From Paraconiothyrium sp. Pb-2020 (lineage: Eukaryota > Ascomycota > Dothideomycetes > Pleosporales > Didymosphaeriaceae), in contig JAJUBI010000001.1 of the NCBI GenBank assembly GCA_022419385.1, positions 1,674,001-1,738,000 on the forward strand: a stretch of 64,000 bases of DNA. The letters run 5' to 3'. Of this stretch, positions 48,800 through 58,091 are shown piece by piece; positions within the stretch are counted from its first letter, which is position 1; every line of letters begins with the position of its first letter. Under the pieces are notes generated by a model. That model ran no database searches, had not been told where the DNA came from, and saw only the letters and a program-made list of their open reading frames with translations. The translations under genes and the position numbers were made by a program.

Positions 48800-48987
48800 T
48801 CTGCCCGCGGCTCACCCTGTCGGTGGTGTGTCGAAGCTCACCTGCTTGCCGTGTTCGACGTTGCCAGTTCCCTGAACGTCGGCGTTAGCACACCTCCGAC
48901 CCTGACTTCTCACGCGGCCGATCTCGAGTCGCGTCCATTGCTGAACACTTTCCCGTCTCCTGCTCACGTCCTTTACCGGCCCCCGCG
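48800..48987. promoter_or_regulatory. 188-bp bidirectional promoter, GAA1/RBD2
   Basis: The start codons of two divergent ER/Golgi membrane-protein genes lie 188 bases apart, leaving room only for a shared compact promoter. Confidence 0.6.
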
Positions 48988-50123
48988 ATGCCTTCCCTCC
49001 CTCAGTTTAATCCGCTGCGGCTGCGCTCGTACATCTTCCGGTTACCACTCGCGACGCGGTTACTAGTCACGGCGATAGTAGGACTATGGATTGCGGCGAT
49101 TCCGTTCCCTTGGCTGAGAGAGCTTGGGTCTCTGAGCCCTGACAAGTTCGACTTGACCCAGAGTATGTGATTCTCCGTTCGAGAGGGTTCCGCTCGTCCA
49201 ACTTGGGGATTCGTCTGTGCGGGAAGAATCCGGATGCAACGCTTAAGACTACGGACCACCTTTCAGAAGCTTAGGCGAAGGCAGAATGCCTGTGGATATC
49301 TTTGATTAGTCTTTGCAGAACACTCTGGGCTGACCGTGTTGCTACAGTGCACCGACTCAATCTATTCCCTCTCACCCATCTTGGCTTCTTCCACATGTTC
49401 TTCGATGTCTTTGCTATAACGCCTCTCCTTGAACGCTTCGAAGCCGAGTTCGGTACCATCGTCACGTTATCCCTATTCACCGGACGTAAGGCTGCATATA
49501 GACACTGTCGAGAAAGTCATGGTTGACAAGATGGTAGCTTTCGGACTGTTGCCGGGCGGCCTGTATCTTTTGTTGGAAAAGTTCATATTGAGGGGCAATA
49601 CCGCAGTAGTGGGATCGAGGTACGCTGCAAACACTCACTTCTCCGAGATTTGGATGCTGACTGCGCCGATTACAGTGTATGGGTTTTCCTACTCCTCGCG
49701 TCCGAAGCCATGAAGACACACAAAGCAAATCCGAATTTTAGGTACGCCAACCTTCCTCGGCCATTAATTCAAACCTGACGCTCATACAGCATCGGCCCCT
49801 ACAAAATCCCTACTTGGACGACACCCCTGATTCTCGTACTAATGACCTCGTTCCTCATTCCCAATGTTTCCCTCCTCGGCCACCTCTGTGGTGCTGCAGT
49901 TGGTTATGTCTGGGCAACCGGCTACATAAAGTTCCTCGTCCCGCACGAAAAGATATTGCGATGGGTTGAAACCAAGTTAAACTTATTGGGCAGGTTACCT
50001 CACTATGTGAGCGTCGACCAGAAGACCTACGGACGCTACGGTGTTTTGCCTACAGCGGTGCCTTTAGGGGCTGTGGCAAGGGAACCAAGGAGTCCAGACG
50101 TTGGCCAAAGACTTGGTCCATGA
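48988..50123 (+). CDS. RBD2: rhomboid serine protease, Rbd2 type
   Basis: Intramembrane serine protease. Five exons (48988-49162, 49348-49485, 49538-49619, 49676-49741, 49790-50123) join in phase to 264 residues, the normal Rbd2 length. After helix 1 come HRLNLFPLTHLGFFHMFFD and TPLLERFEAEFGT. The catalytic serine is in VVGSSVWVF (Ser132) and the histidine in LLGHLCGAAVGY (His185). The C-terminal 60 residues are hydrophilic. In fission yeast and Aspergillus this family is needed for cleavage of the sterol-regulated transcription factor SREBP at the Golgi, so a role in hypoxia and sterol adaptation is a reasonable inference. The first intron (185 bases) is the longest called in this block. Confidence 0.87.
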
Positions 50124-50654
50124 TTCGGAAGAGAAGCAGGCATGATTCTGCGCAAAAGTGGCTATGTAGGGCTTTCGTGATGTTCGACACAACGCTTGTT
50201 TGATCGGCTTTTGGCGAGGCGTTTTGGGGTCATCACATAGAGCTTGTGCTCGCAGGTTGCATCAAAAACCTGGTTAACGATATCTGTAGAATTGTGTGTA
50301 TAGTGTGTCATAATAGGTATTGTCAGTTGTACTCGCGCCGAGACTATGTAGCTCTATCGACCATGCGAGATTCTCTGTAAGCACCCATATAGAACGACGA
50401 CCGTCTGTTTTGAAGTTGGACCTCTGATACATGTTGAACGCTCCACTGAGCGCCATAAGCCATGACGCAACCATGTATGTTCGACCCCACTGACCCCACC
50501 CGGTACATCGACTAACAAAGGTGTCGGGCTGACCAACTGAACCGCATGATTTTCATGGACATGATTGTTCGCTTTTGCTTTTGGGTATATATTCAATATA
50601 ATTTTGGACATGTTCATCAGTCAACGAAACATGGTACTGTAGGATTTCCGCAAC
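50124..50654. other. intergenic between RBD2 and tRNA-Met
   Basis: AT-rich, with no supported gene. Confidence 0.45.
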
Positions 50655-50758
50655 GTCTCGTTGGTGTAGTTGGTTATCACGTGGGTCTCATAGCTTTACT
50701 ATGACTGCTCTCAGTAGTAGATATCCCAAGGCCGCCAGTTCGAGTCTGGCACGGGACA
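50655..50758 (+). tRNA. elongator tRNA-Met (CAT) with a 30-base intron
   Basis: A full cloverleaf folds: acceptor GTCTCGT with ACGGGAC (one G-T pair), D arm GTG/CAC with loop AGTTGGTTA, anticodon stem TGGGT/TCCCA around CTCATA, and T arm GCCAG-TTCGAGT-CTGGC. The anticodon is CAT at 50689-50691. The intron (50693-50722) follows the base 3' of the anticodon, the canonical position. A T-loop starting TTCGA marks it as the elongator and not the initiator. The T-T mismatch closing the anticodon stem is also found in other eukaryotic elongator tRNA-Met genes. Confidence 0.92.
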
Positions 50759-50762
50759 ACAC

Positions 50763-50772
50763 TTTTGTTTTT
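50763..50772 (+). terminator. RNA polymerase III terminator of tRNA-Met
   Basis: T4 and T5 runs separated by one G begin five bases after the discriminator base, as expected for polymerase III termination. Confidence 0.75.
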
Positions 50773-51025
50773 GGTCGACAGAGCTCTTCCCCCATACGTC
50801 GCTGCGAGGCGGAACGGGGGCCTTTTTTTGGGTTCAATACTATATACTAAAGTTCAATTTGACAGAGGGCCAGTGCTTCGACTTTCTTGCAGCAAGAGCC
50901 TGTGCAACCCGCGACTGTTGTAGTAACGGATTATATACGCGTTGAAACCTATTCTCATACAGGCAAACGTCGATCTACGATGGATTGACACTTCTATTGA
51001 GTGGGGTATCTAACTAAGCAAAAAC

Positions 51026-52450
51026 TCATTTTGAACCATCCACTATCTTGATCAGGTATTGACGCAGCAGTGATTCCGTGCCTCTAGGGTCCTTCCTCTC
51101 CTCCGCATCTGTCCAGTGACGGTAGAACTCCAGCACCACCTCAACCGCGATCAGGGCAATAATGGCCCATTCAAGCCTCAAGCCATGCTTCTCGCTTAGC
51201 GATTCCCGCAGAACACTTGCGATCTCTTGCGCGAAGCCAATCTTCTCGTTCAACACTCTAATACGTACGCCCACGTCCAATGCGCGACCCACTTGATCAT
51301 AGTACTCTCCTAGCCCTAGTTCGTGTCGGCTATCCCAAAAGATATCTGGCATCGAGTCGGTAAGCTCCGAGTACAGGTTAAGTTGTGCGCGGATATTGAG
51401 GAGCTCGCCTGTTTTGCGGAGGATGAAGGAGCGTGTGAAGGGGACATTCTTCCTACCCAAGGTCTTGGTGTCGCCCTTAGCCAGCATGATAGGAATATCA
51501 CGTGTGGAGTCCTGGTATGAGCTCAAAAGCGTTTCCAGAATAGCGAGTTTAGTGGAGCGAGCAAGACCGGATGAGAAAGCAATCTTAGCCAGAACAGTGT
51601 CAATTTCGTGACGTTGCTCCGTCTCCTCCACAATGGGTTCCTTTGGTGCATCTTGACTGCCCTGTTCGGCTTTTGTGCCCAGAATGATGGTGTCTCCAAG
51701 AACCTCACTCGATTCTCTTGTCGGATCTTCCAGGTATTCCAAATCCTCCGTCTCCAGTAAATCCAGATGTGAGCATTCTGCTGCTGCAGGGAGAATTCGA
51801 TTTACCAAATGCAGTGCCTCGCGTTCTCTCACATTCCAAGTGACCATCGTCCCCGATGGGAAGATGAAGATGTCCCCCTCTTGCGAGTCCTTTACCTCTG
51901 AGGGCCGATCCCGGGTTTGGATATGGATGACTTGCGGATACAGGCCGGTCTGCAAGGGGTCGAGCTCATAGCCTTGAGCTTTGACCAAGCGAGCCGCCGT
52001 GGAGATGTTGTAGGTTTCCGCCGCACAGTAGGCTGTGACAGTCTGTGTGCAATGTTAGAACGCGATTGGACTCCCCTACTCGCTAGTTTGGCTTTGGGTT
52101 ACCTTCGTGTCAACATGCGGGTCCACGAATCGCTTGCTTCCTCGGCCCTTCACAAAGCCCTGTCTCGACCGTTGCGCCTCCACAGCAACCCGCCGCAGGG
52201 ACGACGTCTTGCCCGCATGCTTCTTTGTGCCCCTTTGGTATGTCTTTTGTGTCTCCGTATTGTTCTCTCCCTTCGTTGTTACCTCCGCTTCAAGGCCTTG
52301 TTTCTGTGCGGAATCGATCTTTTTGTAGGACGGAGCGGTCGAGCGGTAGAATCGCGCTGGGTACCATACTGGTCTGTGTTCTAGTATGCCAGGTACACGG
52401 TGTAAGAGAGTGCGTGACGCGGAGGCGAAGCTCCGTGCTGAGTAGTTCAT
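51026..52450 (-). CDS. mitochondrial RMND1/DUF155 family protein (Mrx10-like)
   Basis: Exons 52450-52103 and 52042-51026 encode 454 residues. The start at 52450 gives a mitochondrial presequence (MNYSARSFASASRTLLHRV). The DUF155 domain begins with VTAYCAAETYNISTAARLV and has GDIFIFPSGTMVTWNV, FSSGLARSTKLAILE and the run DIFWDSRHELGLGEYYDQVG. One C-terminal membrane helix (LEWAIIALIAVEVVLEFY, about 417-434) completes the usual layout. Human RMND1 is an inner-membrane protein that supports mitochondrial translation by anchoring ribosomes near mRNA processing sites; the yeast relative Mrx10 associates with mitoribosomes. A similar role is expected. RMD1 is a cytosolic paralogue group, excluded by the presequence. 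Confidence 0.87.
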
Positions 52451-54390
52451 CACATCGCCAACATCGATGGAAGTGACATGAAGTTTGATTTCCAGATGCG
52501 GTTTTGCCAAGCCTGCTTATGTAATGTCGAAGCATCAATAACCGCGTTACTTCTACCTTTTCGTGCTTTTGCACCTGCACCGTCACGGGACACTGAGAAT
52601 GGTCGCCTAAGATGTTTCTACTATCAGAACTACGCCCAGGTGTCAGATTCCTCCATACCAACCCCACCTCGGATGCAGGCTCTGCATGGGTGTGGACGTA
52701 GGCCGTACAACATTGACCTCAATTTGGAGACGCACTATAGCTTGAATCAACCTGAGCTAGGCTGACGAAGACCTGACACATTATCTTTATTTCTGCAAGC
52801 TTATAGTCGACTTTCAGAATATGGGAAAGGCAAGGTACAGACACAGTGCCATTGGAAACTTATCATGACTTACTCGTGTGTATTGACGTTATTGAATGCA
52901 GTCCCGCACAGTGATCGGGCACATCGTCCGCTGGGTCGTTCGGGAGATCTGGGCGGCACGATTCTACGAAGATGATGGTTTATTTTGCGTATGCAGTGCT
53001 CAATACAGCGTTAATTGCTTGATATACTGCAGGGGTACTACAACAACACCCAACAATATGTGGAGAACATACGCCGTTCGAGCGCATCTTATTCCTTTCA
53101 CAACCTAAACAAGCAGGGTTCACAATAACACATCGCTAAGGGGTGCTACAAAGATCTCGAGATGGAAACAGTCAAAAGGAGGGAGCACTTTGAAATCGTC
53201 ATCGTTGGGGCATATATGTATAACTCCACTAGGATTATTAATCCGGAAAGGCTCTGAGTCACTATATAGACTCGGTCTAAATAGCATCACGGTAGTTCCG
53301 ACATGCAATGCTTACAGCCTGAGTCCAAGACCCACGTTGTAGAGTCAACATCGTCTAGCGGTGGCCCATGGACTCCTCAATACACGTTACTCGGCTTGAC
53401 AGCCACCAACCTCTTCGGGACCTTCAATGTACCCGATTTCCCAATGTCTAAAGCTCAATGCGGCGTTCAGAAAAACAAGCACATCCCTGCCAAAAGACGT
53501 TCGAGTACGTATGGGTTTATATCAAGGATAGCGGTGCTAAGAGTGCAATACGAAAGCAAGGGCCGTACAACAGATCGAGGCTGCACGGCAGTATCAGCAA
53601 GCCAAACTGTGCAGAAGGAATGGTTGCAATAGAAACTTCAAGGCTAATTATCGCTGTCGGAATAACAAGCCAGCCATCAATATCTCAATACCCAACCCTG
53701 CATGACTTCAAACCCATCGTCACCCATGCGAATCAATTCCTGGTCAAATCTTCCGATATTGTTAAAGGAAGAATCCACTCATCGGTAGTGGGAGGCAGTA
53801 AATTTGTCAGGGGAGGTAGCGCTTTCGCGTGCGCAACGCACCGCAGCATTTGAGGTCATCAGCAACAATGCTCATTCGTTCTCTGGCAATGGTCCGACTT
53901 GGATGGCACCCACGTCACACCTCTGGGTCTTTTGCGGAGAGGCTCGTAATAACAGCGACAGCACTAGACACGAAGTACAGGGACACACATAGTACTGAGT
54001 CTTGCGACACGCAGTGGGGCACGGGAATACATGTCTGTATATAGTGTTCGATTCCGTGCCATATTTTTATATATTGATGCGCGACCTAGCTTTTGAAGGC
54101 AGATCAGGGGGATCGCGTTGGGATTTAGCACTTGAGCAGCTGAGTCTTTCAGAAGTTACAGACTAAGGTGGAAGAGGAGGATGGCTTCAGAGCGTGGTGT
54201 TTACTTATTGGTGTGCAGAAAAGACTGAGGCATGCTGTATTGCGAAGAGTGCATTCGATTCATCATCCGGCGGTCACGTAGGTGGTGGGACTGAGATAGC
54301 TGATACATGGATGGTGAAAGCGTGCCAATAAACGCAGCGGCAGATAAGATGATGGTATGGGGCATAGCCGGGCAAAAAGCAAAAAGATGT
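52451..54390. other. gene-poor stretch left of the tRNA-Leu remnant
   Basis: Frames at 52478-52765 and 53303-53853 are weakly protein-like but have no domain or splice chain. No gene is called. Confidence 0.4.
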
Positions 54391-54481
54391 TGCTATCTGT
54401 GCGGTTCGAACGCACGCGGGTTTCCCCAGTAGAGATTCAAGTAATCTTAAATCTACCGCCTTAGACCACTGCCAGAATGTT
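54391..54481 (-). tRNA. tRNA-Leu (TAA), degenerate, probably a pseudogene
   Basis: On the minus strand the T arm GTGCG-TTCGAAC-CGCAC, a type II variable arm (GGG-AAA-CCC) and an anticodon arm GTAGA-TTTAAG...TCTAC with a short intron of about 11 bases fold well and give anticodon TAA. The 5' half does not. The D arm TGGCAGTGGTCTAAGGCG lacks about two bases found in normal fungal tRNA-Leu, and the expected 5' acceptor strand (complement of AGATAGC) is replaced by AACATTC, which cannot pair. Best read as a tRNA-Leu pseudogene. Confidence 0.6.
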
Positions 54482-55479
54482 AGAAAACGTATTTGAATCA
54501 GAAGAGCAGCGGACGTGCCTCGGCCAAGATAGCTGACAAATCGACTAACTAAACGGTCGTTGCTTTTTGCAGATCAATATCGCTTATTTTGAATTAAATT
54601 GTATATAACTCGTGTTTTCCACGATCGCAAAGCCCTGCGTTCTGTCTCGAATAAAACCGAGGTGGGGCAAGCGGGGCTGCTAACAAAAGGTCATAGCGTG
54701 ATAAAGCGTCGGCGAGTCAACACTTGAAAGAGCTATCGTGAGGTCGCCAGGCGGCCCCGCAGCCAACCTCCGGCAACACTACCAGACAAATATCGGCCAC
54801 CAAAACGTCCGGATACGATCTGCGTGCAAGAACGGCTGCCGCACATATTGACAGTTGTATTTTGGTTCATTCTCCAGACTCTGCAGTGGCAAGAATAGAC
54901 ATAGGGACTGAAAACATTGGACCACCTCAAAGACTACCCGTAGTACTCTTTAGACGACGAAATCTCGCGCTTCGAGTCTCGTCGCTTACGCCAAACACCA
55001 TTGCCTTACACATGTTGCCCAAGGCTTCTTCCATCGAGGCATATATTCGACCAATGGCCCACGGAGCATTCGACACAAGAAGATGACAATAAGACAATGC
55101 ACCCAGGCCATCACACCAAGGCTTAGTATTTTAAACGGGAACGAGAGAACATCGGTGCCAACAAGCAAAAGACTCAAAGAAAGTCTGGAGATATTCGGAT
55201 GAGCTATCATGACGTCGTGGCGGGACCAACGAATATTTGCAGGCGAGGCCTTCAAGCCCTCATCTTCACGGCTGATGCAGGTCCTTGCCTGCAAATGTGT
55301 GTTACAACCACATCCCTGGTTCCTTTGCAAGGTTACGTCAAAGCTTCTAGACCCTTGAAAGACAGATTGTTCATATGAGCTCCGAGTAGTCATCACAATC
55401 CTACAATACACCCCTGTCGATACATGTCTTACATTTAACAATAACTCTCATATCTCTGGAGGGACTCGGACGGGGCCAC
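54482..55479. other. gene-poor stretch right of the tRNA-Leu remnant
   Basis: Only a 151-codon minus-strand frame (54986-55441) with one hydrophobic stretch stands out. I cannot connect it to the decayed gene to its right. Confidence 0.35.
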
Positions 55480-56483
55480 TGAGTTACCCGGATTTCATAT
55501 CTTGCCCACAGAGGCTTGCTTTGCTTGAGATAGCAAGTCGATCCAGAATGGTGTCTACGACGGGATCCGGAACGTACTTCGTTGCCAGTTCTATACTTGT
55601 TTGATGCCGAATTTGCCTGGTATGAGCTTATAACTCTGAAATGTGACTAACCAGCTCCTTCTCAAGACAAAAGCCAGCAACGCATACGGGCACTACACTA
55701 AGGTTGAGCAGGTTCGGGTGGCTGAGTGCTTCAAATAGCCATCCTCACCTGTTTCATACGTTTCAGAATACCGTCCCGGGTCGCCATCTCATTGATTACT
55801 ATATCATAGCACGGGCCTAGTGTGGCCTCATACATGATGTTGATTGCTTCGACTCTAGGGAAAATAATGGAAGGTTTACAGTCTTCTTACGCCTGCCGTG
55901 GTTTTCGAACAGCAACCCACTGGCGTTGATTGTCTGCCTATGGACTTCGAAGTCCTGTAGGACCTCGGCAGGCACATAGAGGCGACAAAGCGCATTCTAT
56001 TCCAGTATACAACATATCCGCGTACCTGTTCTTTCGTCCTCACGCTTCGGGTTATGAGGCCAGCAGTCTCGCTGGTGTAGATGAGGTTGGCGTAAAATCT
56101 AGATCTCTCTGGGCCGGTATCGTCGAGCTTGACGCTTAACGTGCCTTTGCAGAACCTCGGTCGAATTGTAAGACACGCCCTGAAAGAAAAAAAAGACCAT
56201 CATATCTTGTCCTAGGAGTGACTTGATCCGTTGTGTCTCCGATGTTGGTCTACTTGTGAGTGTAAGGGGGTTCTTTGAAGGCGAGAAGTTATGCTAGCTC
56301 ACACGCTTTGTTAATGAGCACATCATCCACTACTGTGGTCGTGAAAGGCATCTTGCGGCTGCTATTGCGCGCGGTAAGATGGTCCGTACAGTATTGGAGT
56401 GATTCAAGGATGTTCTGTAGCTCTGTCGTGAAGCGTGTGCAGTGTTGTCTTGTTATTATTGAATGAGAGGTGGGGAATTGCAT
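55480..56483 (-). pseudogene. broken multi-exon gene of unknown function
   Basis: Several minus-strand pieces have clear protein character and lie in one order: MPFTTTVVDDVLINKA; GTLSVKLDDTGPERSRFYAN then SETAGLITRSVRTKEQ; ALCRLYVPAEVLQDFEVHRQ; EAINIMYEATLGPCYDIVIN; WLFEALSHPNLLNLSVVPV; and IELATKYVPDPVVDTILDRL. Some junctions have proper splice signals (for instance near 55890 and 55857). Others would need introns of 20-29 bases or a one-base shift near 55740, too short to be real. I therefore favour a gene inactivated by small indels, though an unusual intact gene is not excluded. Family not recognised. Confidence 0.4.
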
Positions 56484-57048
56484 CGCTGACTACTGCGGTA
56501 GATGAGTGAAGGTGTAGTTGCGTATGTGTGTGCGGCGCAGGTAGGAGTGGTCTGATTGCAGCTGTACACAACGACCCACTATCTACACAAATTGTGCAAC
56601 ATTTGACAAGACTACTTGTGTGTTTAATCCTTCAGCGATGACGCTCAAAAATCCAGAGACGCCTTGACTTTGTCAGTAAAGGGTCCACTCAGAAAGAGGT
56701 TTTATACACCAGACGGTGCGAACATGAACTGACTGCCTTCCGTTCTCCGCCTCTTCCATGACATCAACTTATACTGACTAACGTATGAACATATTCCAGC
56801 TGGCAACAGACGCAAGGTGATAGCCACCAAGTTGTTCAAGCAACATATCCATCCAGATATAGATGTTGCACGAGCGTAGTGCATCTTCGGATTCAAGTAT
56901 GTTGGGATGGTGTCTCGAGGACACCGCATGACAAAGGGAATTCACGGTATTGCATTGCAGATCCAGGCTATCTTCGTGTCTATGGTACTGATACAGTCGG
57001 TCACAAGGTCAAGAGGATTTTGAGACTTCCTCTACCTCTTGGCGAGCT
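56484..57048. other. intergenic between the broken gene and MIC27
   Basis: No supported gene; should include the 3' flank of MIC27. Confidence 0.45.
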
Positions 57049-57889
57049 TCACCTCCCCTTCTTGACCCAATCCTCCATGCTAGACCGTGTCTCGGCAACC
57101 TTGTCCTGGATCATGCCGACGGACATGGCTGAATGTGCTTTTCCAGTCTCCCAAAAGCGAGTCACGCGCTCTTTAGTCCGCAAGTGAGCGTCGGCCAACA
57201 CCGGGTACCTCTCCTCATACCTCCATGCCAGATCGCCGACGTTCTTCATTGTGATGGGCAGCACCGTGTATGCAGCACCGATGCCAATGGCGGCCGGTAC
57301 GGTGGCTCGCAGGAGGATGTTGCGGTTCCGTGTCACGATGCTTCCGGCCATGCTTGCGACCAGAACATACAGTACACCGGGGAATACTCTCTCGCCAGAC
57401 TCCTTGGGTGGCGCCAGGGAGCGAATGGTGGAGGTGAATGAGTGCTCCAGGCGGAGGGTTTCGGTCAAAGCATTGTTGACACCATCCTCGGCGCGGGCGG
57501 ACTGGTGGTAGAGAGCGAGGCGTGCCTTCCCAATTTGTACGGCGAGACGGTCGGTGGGTGTAGGGCGGTAGGGAGCGTCTGAGGCTGGCGTAGAGGGCGC
57601 CGCAGGCTGCGTGGGAGTGGGCGCAGTCGTGTCTAGCGGCACGTCGTCGTAGATGGGTTTCCGGTTCAGCTGGAGGGTGTGAGACAGACAATCAAAAAGC
57701 TCCGTGGTGTGCAAGCGCGTACCGCAGCATCTGTAAGGGAGTCGTCGGTGTGCTGTTCAGCCAGCGTGATAGGCGCGGCGGAGCCCGCAACGGCGGCCCA
57801 GACGGGAGCAAAGCGCTATCGAGGGTCAGCTTGCAAGCGGAAAGGGAGAGCAAATAGCCTACCTGCCGGAGCAGCGGTCTAAAGGCCAT
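57049..57889 (-). CDS. MIC27: MICOS subunit Mic26/Mic27 (apolipoprotein O family)
   Basis: Inner-membrane subunit of the MICOS complex that shapes crista junctions. Exons 57889-57863 (27 bases), 57815-57723 and 57669-57049 encode 246 residues. The N terminus (MAFRPLLRQRFAPVWAAVAGSAAPITLAE) is a typical fungal Mic27 start, and its two short exons are supported by exact phase and sequence continuity. The conserved apolipoprotein O-type domain contains GERVFPGVLYVLVASMAGSI and RATVPAAIGIGAAYTVLP, two membrane segments, followed by WRYEERYPVLADAHLRTKER. A Pro/Thr-rich linker lies at about 50-80. It is head-to-head with OCT1, another mitochondrial gene. Confidence 0.85.
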
Positions 57890-58091
57890 TGTGTGTGCGG
57901 GGCAGGCGCAATGGATGGCGCTGGGGATGCTGCGTGGGTGGTGTTGAGGTCTGGGAGAAAGCAAGCCAAGCTACGTCGGACCCCTGCAAGATTTCGATGG
58001 CGCTCGATCCTGCGCCAGCCGAGGACACCCATGGGACGGCATTGCACCCACCTTCACTCCCTTCGACGCGTTCCCTCGCTATCTATTCGGC
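57890..58091. promoter_or_regulatory. 202-bp bidirectional promoter, MIC27/OCT1
   Basis: Two mitochondrial-biogenesis genes start 202 bases apart on opposite strands, so they probably share control elements. Confidence 0.6.
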
